Positions 1 to 10,144 of a DNA stretch of 64,000 bases are shown piece by piece (the first letter of the stretch is position 1; each line of letters opens with the position of its first letter). The stretch spans positions 248,001 to 312,000 of the forward strand of contig CAMPDV010000373.1 in the NCBI GenBank assembly GCA_946699065.1, read 5' to 3'. The notes beneath the pieces were generated by a model. It was not told the DNA's origin and searched no databases. It saw nothing but the letters and a program-made list of their open reading frames with translations. Position numbers and translations under genes: made by a program. Origin of the DNA: Loxodes magnus (lineage: Eukaryota; Ciliophora; Karyorelictea; Loxodida; Loxodidae).

Positions 1-126
1 TTTAGTCTTTTTTAATTAATAATTTACAAATTAATTTAGCTAAATTAAGATATTTATGAAATTAATTATTATTTACTATTATAGTTTAATAATGCCAGTA
101 ATATAATTAATATTCTAAATTTCATT

Positions 127-558
127 AAATAAATAAATAAATAAATAAAAATGATTATAGAGCTCGTATTGGCACGCAGCTCTTTCAATATTAATATTTA
201 ATATTAAGAAAATGTTCTCATGTTTCTTTTTAAAATTCTAGAGGTCCGATGAGTCATGTCAGATTCTCCAAATGGGAAATCTTTTTATTAAAAATTATTC
301 TAAAATCTTGAGTCAAATGCTTCAGTCTTCTTGAATAAGGTCCAAATAAGAATTAATTATTAAGTCGGTAATTAGAAGGCCCATCAGTTAAACTTTCATA
401 TTGCTAGAGAGAACCCTCGGGGTAAGTTAGGCATGTCTCAACAGAGCTTATCCACCCTTCCCCGTGATGGCATCTAGTGTGAGATTACTCGCAATGCAGT
501 ATAAACTGCACCAGATTACCTACTAGTTTGGGTGACGCGGCCGACATCCATTTTATAA
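127..558 (-). mobile_element. SINE-like retroposon, copy 1 (3' hairpin and TTTA tail)
   Basis: A GC-richer island (about 340-558) sits in AT-rich DNA. On the minus strand it leads into a terminal hairpin at 155-185 (stem GAGC/GCTC) followed by a (TTTA)n tail at 127-150. The same hairpin-plus-tail ends six other elements in this window, with heads that differ, which is the usual picture for SINEs that borrow the 3' end of a LINE. The head contains several short stems and may derive from a small RNA gene, but I do not recognise it. I saw no clear target duplication. Confidence 0.6.
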
Positions 559-1144
559 TATATATTTAATAAATAGTGTATTTAATTTGTATTACAGCTT
601 TTTATTAATAATTTTAATTTTTATCTTTTTTATATAAAAGCACTAAATTAATATAAAAGTTAAAGAATATCATCTCATATTTTTTAAACTTGCAAAGCAT
701 CTTAATTTAAGTTATTTTTATTTTTATTTTCTTATTTAAACTGAAAAATCCTATTTTTAACTAATTTTGTTAACTTAATTTTTTTCAAATACATTTAAAT
801 TAAAAATTTAACTATGATTATATATTAAAATATATTTCAATATTAGATATATAAACTATACAATTTTTAAATAATAGGGAAATAGTTAAATTTTTAATAA
901 AATTATTAATATTTTTAAAAAGCTTTGGGAGGATAGATAAGCAATAAAAAGATCTTAAGTAAAGTTTAAATAAATAATTAATATAAAAATATAAAATTTT
1001 AATCTACTTATATAGAAAAACTAGTCTTTCAACTTTAAATTTACAAATTTATTTAATAAATTAACTTTAAGAGTAATCATTTTTATTTAAAAATTAGTGA
1101 TTTATTAAGAATTAATTATTTAATTTTTTTAATTTAATTTTAAA
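559..1144. other. AT-rich spacer, nothing recognised
   Basis: Very AT-rich, low-complexity sequence between the retroposon and the RNA-like element. I see no conserved motif, repeat or convincing reading frame. Confidence 0.5.
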
Positions 1145-1412
1145 CTAAAAGAGTTTTTGGACTGCAACTTCTTCCAGTTTAACGACCCCAACACTCCCTT
1201 CATGGGATAACGGGGATATCCTGTTGCTTTCGAAAAGCAGCTGCCAGGCTTCAAGCCCCTACCAGGAGTGGATAATCAAAAGGAAGGCGTTCCCTTGCAA
1301 AGGTTGACTTTGACCAGGGACTTTCTCAGCGACAAGAAAGGAACTTGTTCCTAGCCATAAAGCCAGAAAGTATGATTCAGAAGGTCAATCTCAGCTCCCA
1401 CCATCTTTTTAA
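1145..1412 (+). ncRNA. Structured RNA-like element, copy 1 of 2
   Basis: A roughly 265-bp island of balanced base composition with a diverged second copy at 59994-60292. Both copies start CTAAAAGAGTTTTTGG and end CCACCATCTTTTT. They share blocks such as ATAACGGGGATATCCTG, CAGGCTTCAAGCCCCTACCA and GAACTTGTTCCTAGCCATAA. Between conserved blocks a hairpin changes in both sequence and length (a short CTTTCGAAAAG stem here, a longer CTGCT/AGCAG stem in the other copy), as expected for an RNA held by structure. The T run after CCACCATC would suit RNA polymerase III termination on the plus strand. The class is unknown; I could not match it to SRP, RNase P/MRP, U snRNA or telomerase RNA. Confidence 0.5.
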
Positions 1413-1676
1413 TTATATTTATATTTAATTTTTTTATAAAAGTTAAATATATTTATGCTAGAAAATTTTTTATATTAAGTGTAAAAAACAAATAAATTAA
1501 AAAAGATTGTTGGGCAATAAATTATAAAAATTATTTAATTTCATTTTCTTAAGATTTTAAATATAGTAAATCGTTTTTTTCTTCATCTAATTAGTTAAGA
1601 AATATGAGATTCAAAAAAATTTTGAATTATTCATATTATATAAGATAAAAAAATAGCTCCTAAGAAATAACCCTGA

Positions 1677-2555
1677 AGGAACTAGCAGAATATATATATA
1701 TATATAGTAAACTAAAAGTAATTAAAGTTTAGCATTCCCTGGATTTTCAACCAGGTTTTTGCTACCATTTTTTTAGCGTGGATGGATACCACGCCATTTT
1801 TTTTTGTGGATGGAACCACTGAGAATCTTCTGTCTTTTATAAGAATATCTTCTTCTTGTAAATTCCCGTTTCGGTGATTCAGAGTCTGCTAAGCATTCTT
1901 AACGTTCTTTGTTGTTCTTTCATCTAAATTTATCTCCACTGATCGCAATTTTGTAATAGGTGTCACTTTGATTTGCAATAATAGCAATTTTTGATTGGTC
2001 TTTTCTTGAATCTCTTCAGAAATACTTTTTTTTCAAGTTAATCGATTCTTTGGAGTAATTCTATATTAATCTTTTCGTCATTCTATTTTTCTTGGATGTT
2101 TGTTTATGTAGAAACTTTTTCAATAATCATATTTTGTTCTTGCTTAAAATTCGATTGAGATTATTCATATAGTTACTATTCCGTGACTAAATTATTTTAA
2201 ATTAATTGTCGTCTTATTATTAGTAGCTCGTTGTTTTAATCTTCGATAGTATTCATTAGTTCTCTTATTTTTTCCCCTTGATTGTAAATTGTTTCCTAAT
2301 AATTTTGTATTATTGTTTTCATTTAGTCAATTTATATTTAGATTTCTGATTATTTTTGTACTTTTACTGGATTCGTCTCTATTGTTCCAATTATAACTTT
2401 TCCTTCAGATGAGGAACTTGATTTATCTTCTTCTTGTTATTGTTTCTGCATTAGTTTCGCAGCTTTCCTTTTTGCGTTCTTAATTTGGTTTTTGGAAAGG
2501 CGAATAGATTATTCCATTTTTTTTTTTATATATCTTTTAGGAACTAGCAGAATAT
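1677..2555 (-). mobile_element. Gag-only retroposon with 17-bp target-site duplication
   Basis: The sequence AGGAACTAGCAGAATAT occurs at 1677-1693 and again, identical, at 2539-2555. The 845 bp between them carries one intact minus-strand gag-like frame (1747-2517) with only a few bases of leader, and ends on the minus strand in a TA-repeat tail. A long target duplication plus a simple-repeat tail is typical of target-primed reverse transcription. There is no reverse transcriptase, so it must have been moved in trans. The insertion lies inside a plus-strand reading frame. Confidence 0.75.
1747..2517 (-). CDS. Gag-like protein: coiled coil plus CCHC zinc knuckle (copy A)
   Basis: A single uninterrupted frame of about 256 codons from ATG 2517 to TGA 1747-1749. 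The N-terminus is basic (MEQSIRLSKNQIKNAKRKAA), followed by a Ser-rich patch, a long Gln/Glu coiled coil, then a perfect CX2CX4HX4C knuckle at 1945-1986 (CYYCKSKWHLLQNC). Zinc knuckles of this spacing bind nucleic acid in retroelement Gag/ORF1 proteins, and three more copies with identical spacing occur in the window. The last third overlaps three short hairpins (1738-1757, 1778-1797, 1806-1819) that may act as the RNA 3' signal. This is the best preserved of the four copies. The retroelement role is inferred from the knuckle and the flanking duplication. Confidence 0.7.
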
Positions 2556-3564
2556 CGACTAATAAAATTCACTCATTGAAATTTACTCCTTTAAGCAGCA
2601 AATAAAAACTTTAGCAATAATTTAAAAACTTAAATTAACGAATAAATTCAATAAACTATATTATAAAAAAACTACAAAATTAAAACAAATGATTAAGAAC
2701 GGAAATTAATTCTAAGACATCAATGTCGCAAGTTAATTAAGAACTGTAAAAAATTATAAAATTTAAAATGTCGAAAATATCTAAAAATAGATCATGACTA
2801 AAAGAATTTAAAAGCATGATGCCTCTAATGTTAGGAAATTGAGTTTATTTTTAGAAGAAATAGAACTAAATACTTAAAAGATATTAAGTAATATGATTAA
2901 ATTATACTGCTCTCCAAAAGGAAAGATCTACAAGAAAAATATATTCAGGGGAAACTAATTACTATTAGATATATTTTATGCTCTAAAAAGAAGAGAAAAA
3001 TAAATGTTTGGATTAGATGAGAATGAAGCAAGATTCCTGTGATCAAGAAAGGTTAAATTTGCGCAAGTCGTTACGTAATAGAAGAAGACTGCAATGATCC
3101 TATGAACGCATGAAATAATCCTCTCATCTTATAAAAAAACTTAAAAACTTATTAATGATAAACCTAATAATGGAGATATCACTTTAATTATCGCAATTTT
3201 GAAAGATATTTTTACTAAAAGCTTATTGCAAATGATAAATTTATCTTCTAAAATAACTTAAAACTAGATTTTATATATGTATAATAACTCTGATAATTTT
3301 TAAATATTTTATAAGTTCTTAAAAATTATTAAAGCAAATGTAAATAATTAATTATCTAATCTTAGAATCTTCTCTAAGTATTTATACTAAATTATTATTC
3401 TGATATGTATTTAATTAATTTAAAATCTTAGAAACTTTTAACATAAATAAGGAATAAATTACATTTGGTTTAAATATTTATAAGTTTAATATAAAAAAAG
3501 ATTTCTCAATTAAAATAATTTAATTTTTATCTTAAGTGAAGTATTAAAATATTTGACATATATC

Positions 3565-5799
3565 TCTAGTAGAAGATTTTTTTAAGCATCTGCAATACCA
3601 TTTTGCCATTCTTTTAATTTCATTATTTTAATTTTGCTCTGCAAAATCTTTTTAACTCTAAACTTATTTAATTTCTGCTCCAAAAATTTTATTTTTATCT
3701 TCAGTAAGAAAATCTATAATATCCATATCCTTTTCTCCTACATTTTAAGTGTATTTTTAAGATGAAACTTTTTAAGTTGTCTTTGCAGAACTTTCACTTT
3801 CTAAAGATTCTTCAAAATCCATAACAAAATTAAAAATCTAATAAGAATAGTAGAAAGATTCTCCAAATTATGTATCTTATGCACTTAACTTTCATTCATG
3901 CTTATATTATCCTGGATATTTTTCCACAGTAATTAAACATTTAATTATCTTACTTTCTTTTGGTAATACTTCTCCAACATCTACATTTTTTGAAAAATTG
4001 TCTAGACTTTATAAGATAGTGCTTTAAGGTCATTTATCTTCTCCAGTATTCGTTACTTCTCATTTTATTATAACTTGTTCATTTGTAGAAAATTTTTATA
4101 TTTCTTGTAATAGCTTAACTGAAGCTTAAAGGAAAGATTTTATATATATAGTCATACTATATTCTTATGAAATATCTATTTCTACATTCTTTCTGAGTAT
4201 AAACGTTTGAACCAATTTCAACTCTTAATATTGTTAGAGATCGAAAGGTATTTTTACTATGGTATTTTCATTTTGTTTTAGTACTTAGCTGATAACGAAT
4301 TCCTTACTTATTTCTTTTCAAAATAAGCTAACACGTTCTTTCCATACAGTCTCTCCAATATTATAAATTTTACTATATAATAAAATTACAACTCTATATC
4401 AACTTTTTGGCCTTTATAAAACTATTGGTTATTTTAAAGGCATTCTACTTTTCCCTGTATAACAATCTTACTATATATTTTTCATTTGTTTCTTTTTATT
4501 CTAATAACTAATTATATTGACTATTAAGTTCTTTATTTTCTTTTTCAAAGCTTTGTAGTTAATTAATTAATTAAGCAATTTAACTTTCATACTCTTGCTC
4601 TTTTATTTTTCTTTCTTAATCTATTTTCTATCTTTTTATATCATCCTATTTTTAAACTTAGTCTTCCTTATTTTATAAAGCTTGAGGTTAAATTTATTGC
4701 ATTGAATATTGGTTAATCTTATTTTCAGTTTATGTTGGCAATTGATTATAACTAAAATTGTTTTGGCAGTTTTCCAAGTCTACCACATTTCGAAATTAAA
4801 ACTATTGACTATTTTAACTATAATTTTCTTGAAACTACGCAGATAGCTGATTTTTCAATTGAAGCTATACTTGCTATTGCTATTTATCTTAGATATTATC
4901 TAATGTAGGAGTGAAAATCATTTAGAAGTTATAATTTTATTCTTAAGCATTTTTTATTTCTTCTCTATACTTTTCTTTTAATGAAATAATTATTCCAGGT
5001 TTTCTTGAAGAATAATGTTCTATCACTTTTTCATATTTATGCTTGTAAGCTGTTGCAAGCTTTTATAGAACCATTTTTTCTTTTTCAAAAACCTCGATAG
5101 ATTTTGTTATTTTTACTAGATCTCTGTTAAAAAACGCTAGAAGTTAAAGTAACAAGGATTAAAAATTTTCCAGTTATTTTGCTCTCTAGCATTACTGATC
5201 CATTAGGTCTAAACTTTGCTTATAATTTTACTCCTTAGAAGTAATTTTTAAGTTCCTATCTAATACATCTAAGTCTCACTAAACTTATTTCACTAAATCA
5301 TAATCTTATCTAGGCTCTAATATTTTAGCTATTAGTTCTCTTTACTTAAGCTATTAAACAATATTCAGTATTCTACTAGTTTTTTCATTAATATCCTCTA
5401 TATCAGATCTTGATATTTTATCAAATTATGCAATGTTTGATGCTATTTAAGTGTAAATATTATAGCAGCGACTTTAAATTACCTCATAAACTGTATAAAT
5501 TATACTAGCATTCTAGCACTCTTTATTTATTTACTCAAGCTATTTCTTTCCTTTCCCAAATTTATCTACTTAAATTTCTCCTTGCTAGTTATTGAAATTA
5601 TCAATCATAGTTGATATATTATTTATTTCAGAAATTCACTCATTAAATAATCCAAGAAATTTAAATTTATTTTATTCAAAGCTAATACAAGCAAATCTAA
5701 TCCTTTTATAAGAATTTAGGTACAATATTTAAATTATCTTCAAGGTAAATAGCAACTTAAATGAAATATTTAAAGAGAACTATAAACCTTTAATTTCAT
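3565..5799 (-). CDS. Coiled-coil protein with NBR1-type FW (Ig-like) domain
   Basis: The N-terminal two thirds (about 5700-4450) is a long Gln/Glu/Lys-rich coiled coil. The C-terminal third (about 4110-3810) reads as an FW domain, with the family signatures IIKWEVTNTGEDKWPQS, then a GEVLPKE turn, then YPGQYKHEWKLSAQDTQFGE. In other eukaryotes FW domains occur in selective-autophagy receptors (NBR1) and ILRUN, where they bind partner proteins; a matching role here is inference. I see no PB1, ZZ or UBA domain. A 31-nt intron (4373-4403) restores frame between coil and domain. A possible 33-nt intron (3566-3598) would lead straight to a TGA at 3565. The start (ATG 5799) needs a ~32-nt intron to be in phase and is uncertain. 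Confidence 0.6.
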
Positions 5800-8700
5800 A
5801 AGAGTATTCAAATCTTTAATTAGAACTAAATAAATAAAACTAACTTTTTATCTTCTAACCTAGATTTTTCCTTATAAGAGTTTAATGCTTTAATTGGATT
5901 AAGCTAGTATTTAAGCAAATTTATTATTATTTTATAAAATAACAAAAAGACAAGCAATCTAAAATTCAGCTTAATACTAACTGAAAACTCTCATTTTCCT
6001 TGCTCAAACAAATTTCATGTATTTTTATTATGCTAAAGTAAATCTTCAGCTTATTTTGAGAATTAATCTCTGTTAAAATAAATGAAAATAAAAAAGATAA
6101 GGATTGTATTTAAAATTTGAATTATTTGAATAAAACTAAAAAGAAATAAAATATAATAATAGCCTAAAATATATAAGATTAAAGAGCTTTAAGGATTTAG
6201 TTATCTTTATTCTTAAAAGTAAAATTAATAAAAATAAGACTTTTAATTATAAATTATAAATAATAAATAGAAAGCTATTTACTAAGATTTCTTAATTATT
6301 TTCTAAGAAACTTCGTTTGAATTAAAAATGATTGTTTAGTTTTAAAGCTTTAATGATTTTTATATTAAATTAAATAAAAATTTAAAAAGCTATATGATCA
6401 GAATAAGAGTACTTATTCAAAGGTTAATCAATTTCTTACATTATAAAATATTCATAATCAAACCTAGAGATTCTACTTAGTTATTCTAAATTTTGAACTT
6501 TTCTTAAAAAAAATTAACTTAGAATTACAGTTTTTATTAAGTTTGCTTTAGTTAATATTAATTGAATAAAATCCTTAAGTTAATTTACCAGATGCTAGAT
6601 TAAAGCTTTATTAATGATTTTTTAAATAAAAAACTTAGCTCATAAGAGATAAATTAAGCAATTTTCCTATTATGCTTTTTATGGAAATTTTGAGATAATA
6701 AATTTAGGAAATCCCCCAAATATTACGAATTAAGAATCTGATTTTGCTGAAAAAGATAAAAAATAATTTATCATTACTGTTTTTTTATTTTTCCTCACTT
6801 TAATTTAATAGTACACAAATCAAAGATATCCTTTAATTTTTAATTTTTTAAGTAAATGGAGCAACAAAAGAATAAATTTTAACTTTTTAGAGCTAAACTC
6901 TAAATTAATAATTCTAATTTAAATTTGCAAAAGCATATAAGATACTTATTATCATCTTCATACTAATATCTTAAAATAATATTTCTTAAATCATCATAAA
7001 ATATAAATAAATTATATAATTATCCTATGTAATGTTGATAATGATAGAAATTATAAATACTTTCAAAGAAGATAAAAATTCATTTTTTTAGAAAGGTTTA
7101 TATTTAACATTTTATAACTAAAGAATTTAATAATTAATCCTTATTGTTAGTTATAAGTATCCTCCTTTATTTTTCTATTGTAATAAATAATTAAAAGTTT
7201 GATTTAATATTGTTATTTCTTTATATTATGTAGATTTTTAAGAATATAGTAAAACTTATACTAGTGAGAACCATAAATACCACTTTTAAATTTTTTTCAT
7301 AAGAAATATTATGTATAAGATAGATTTATAAGTCTACAATCTTAGTAATTTGTATATTATAAAGGTTTCAGTCTTAGCTTTTTCATATTTGTAAAATTCT
7401 TAATTTTTAACTATTTGGATTTATTAATAAAATACATTGAAATTAATTCTTTATTACTAATGAAAAAATACTTTTTATCCTTTTATTCTGCATAAATCCT
7501 TAAAAATTATTTTTTATATTAAGATTAGATATTTTCAGCATTAACTACCTACACATAGTAAGTTTCTAAATGAAAAGCTGTCCCTTTATTTATATAGATT
7601 TAATTATTATTCTTATTATTTTTAATATAATTTACCATAAAGTCAGTATCTATAAATTTTCAGAACGACAAAAGTTTAAAAGGGATAAATTCATAAAGTC
7701 TATTAAAGCATAAAAATATTAATATTAAGCTAGGATAATTGACTTAAGCTACTTGTCTTATAAGTTGCTTAATTATTAATAAAATAAGACTAATTAAGGC
7801 TATTTAATTTTATAAATCTAATAAAAAGCTCTCTTTTAGTTAATTATTTAACTAAATTGGAAACTTAATTTAGTTAAAAGTAAATTTAAATCTGATTATT
7901 TACTATTTTTATCAAATTCTAACTAAGTTCGTATTTTAGTCTATGACATCTAAAAGATCTTAAACAGGAGTGTGTTATAATGTCAAAAATTTAGGTTGCT
8001 TTAATGTATTAAAAATAAATTTGATATAGATTTTGAAGTTTAGCTAACAATATAAAATAAAACATTTCTTAGAATAGCTATCTAAAATAAATAAGCTTCG
8101 TTAATTTCATTGATTTATAAATTTAAAAATTAATTATCTTTATTCTCACTCAATCAATATAATAACTATTCTTTAAACTATCTGAAATATTGACAGGATA
8201 TCCTAAACACATTTCACATTAAAATGATTTAAATTTATTTTTTGGTTTCATTTAGATTATTAACTTGCTTAATATAATTAAAGAAAGCCTGAATAAAATC
8301 TTAGTTATTAAGCCTTTATTTATATTTCTTTTACTCTTATTATATTTATTTCTATCATAAATTATTTGACTAATTTATATTAGATCTATAAAATCTCAAT
8401 TTTATTCAGTTCTACTAATTTAAAATTAAGATTATTATATAATAAATATAAAGTAGCCTATTTTAATTTTGTTGGGTTATAATTTATTCTTTAATTTCAC
8501 AAGCTATTAAATAGCAAAAATCCATTTAAGAATCCTTGCATGCTTTCATTAAAAATTATTTTATTATATTTAGTTAATTAATTTCATTAATAAACTTATT
8601 TTAATGTTTAGCTATATAAATCATCTTAAAAGCAAGCTAGCATTTATTATTTTTTATATCTTAGTAGTTTTCTACATCCCCACCTATTAAACATTTTATA

Positions 8701-10144
8701 TAAAATTTATTTGAAGTGCTTATAAAAGATTTTAGTTAACTTAAGCAAACTATTTTATTATTAAATTTTATCTACCAAATGAAATAAAATATCGAGATAT
8801 CAAAGAAATGATTTAATTTCATAAATAGCATAATAGCATTATTATTCAATTACTATGCTTTATATTCAATAATCAAATAAATTTAATACTTTATTCCAAC
8901 AATCAAGCTATTTGCTGCTATGTATTTACAATATTTGTATTTAATATCTTCCTTTTTTTAAATATTTGTAGTCAATTATTATAAAGAAATAAAAACTAGA
9001 AACTTGATAGAGCAGAATTATATAGAATATGGCTCTGTATATATGCTTATCTTTAAATCATCAGCAATATAAGTTTACTTAATCAATGTTTCTTTAGTCT
9101 CTTCTCTACTAACTCTTCTTTTTTATTAATATTAAAGCAAATATAACTATCACTTTATTCCTCAAATATCAAATTAAATTAGATGACTACTAAGTTAATT
9201 AAATGTTGGAAATAATTAATAGATTTATTAAATTGCTAAACCCTTTTATTCTAATACCTTAAGAATTCTTTAACTGATTTATACTATTAATCCTAAAGTA
9301 TAGGAGATAATTGGATTTAATAGTTTCTACTAATTACTCTTAGTACCTATCCAAAGAATTATGAATAAGATAAAATTAATTTTTTGATATTTGATGCATC
9401 GAAATAATTCTAAAAGCTAAATATCTCCAGAAAAACTTTTATAAGATAAACATATGACTATCTATTTCTAAATATATCGATATATAGCAAAGATTAAAGA
9501 CAACTTAGTTTATATTAATTTAAATTGCTTTATGAGGAATTAAAATAGAAAAAATAAAGATAAGCATTTAAAAATATCCTGTCATCTTTACCCATAAAAG
9601 AATGTAAATCTCTTAAAATCTAGATAATCCTTACTATAAAAAGAACCTAAGTAATTAGCTTTAAACTTTTAAAATTTATCATATTAAAGTATATTTCATA
9701 GTTAATTCTATATTTGCTTAAGTAATAAATCATCTTAAATCTTAGATTTTAGAACTAAGTTAAATTAATAAAAGAGCTCACAACATACCTTATTAAAAAG
9801 AACTTAGGTAAATTAAATATAAACTAAAATATATGCTCAGTTATATAAAAATGGCAAAGTAAAGTTGCTATTAGGATTTATAATCTTATTTAAACTATAA
9901 TGAATAAGTTATTTCATATCAGTTCTTACCAAATTTATAGCTAGTTATATCTAATTAAATTTTAGTATCTAGATGCATTAATGTTATTTATTGTATGTTC
10001 AGAGATAATTAAAATATATTCCTAACACTTATATTTTTTTAAAGGGCTTATTAATAAAATGCTTAGTATGAAGAAATTAATTTTAGGTGTATAGTGTGAT
10101 TATTTTAAGTTAGATCTTTTATATTTATTCATATCTAAATAAAT
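5800..10144 (-). other. Long AT-rich stretch, possible minus-strand gene
   Basis: On the minus strand one frame can be followed from about 10.1 kb to 6.4 kb. Some segments have normal charged residues (LIGGDVENYQDIKNNKC near 8650-8700, RRVSREETKETLIKQTY near 9065-9115), which suggests a helical Leu/Gln-rich protein of more than 1,000 residues. Other frames are also open because TGA is a sense codon, and some segments look equally good in another frame. I recognise no domain. An ATG at 10132 would put its start 12 bp from the divergent receptor gene, which is very tight. I treat this as an unassigned candidate rather than a gene. Confidence 0.3.

Larger units (their letters stand above)
1455..3430 (+). 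pseudogene. Q-rich protein gene interrupted by a retroposon
   Basis: Read with TAA/TAG as Gln and TGA as Trp, one frame runs from an ATG at 1455 to the retroposon at 1694. After the second copy of the 17-bp target duplication (2539-2555) the frame resumes in the same phase relative to that duplication: AGG AAC TAG CAG AAT AT is followed by C GAC. Downstream residues look like real protein, for example KRREKQMFGLDENEARFLWS around 2980-3040 and NDKPNNGDITLIIAILKD near 3155-3205. I recognise no domain. The true start is uncertain, and no clear TGA stop is seen before the convergent gene ends near 3565. The 862 bp of extra DNA should destroy the product unless it is removed. Confidence 0.45.

Noticed and set aside
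1186-1196. CCCCAAC as a telomerase RNA template
   Set aside because: The second copy of the RNA has CCCGAC at this place, so the would-be template is not conserved.
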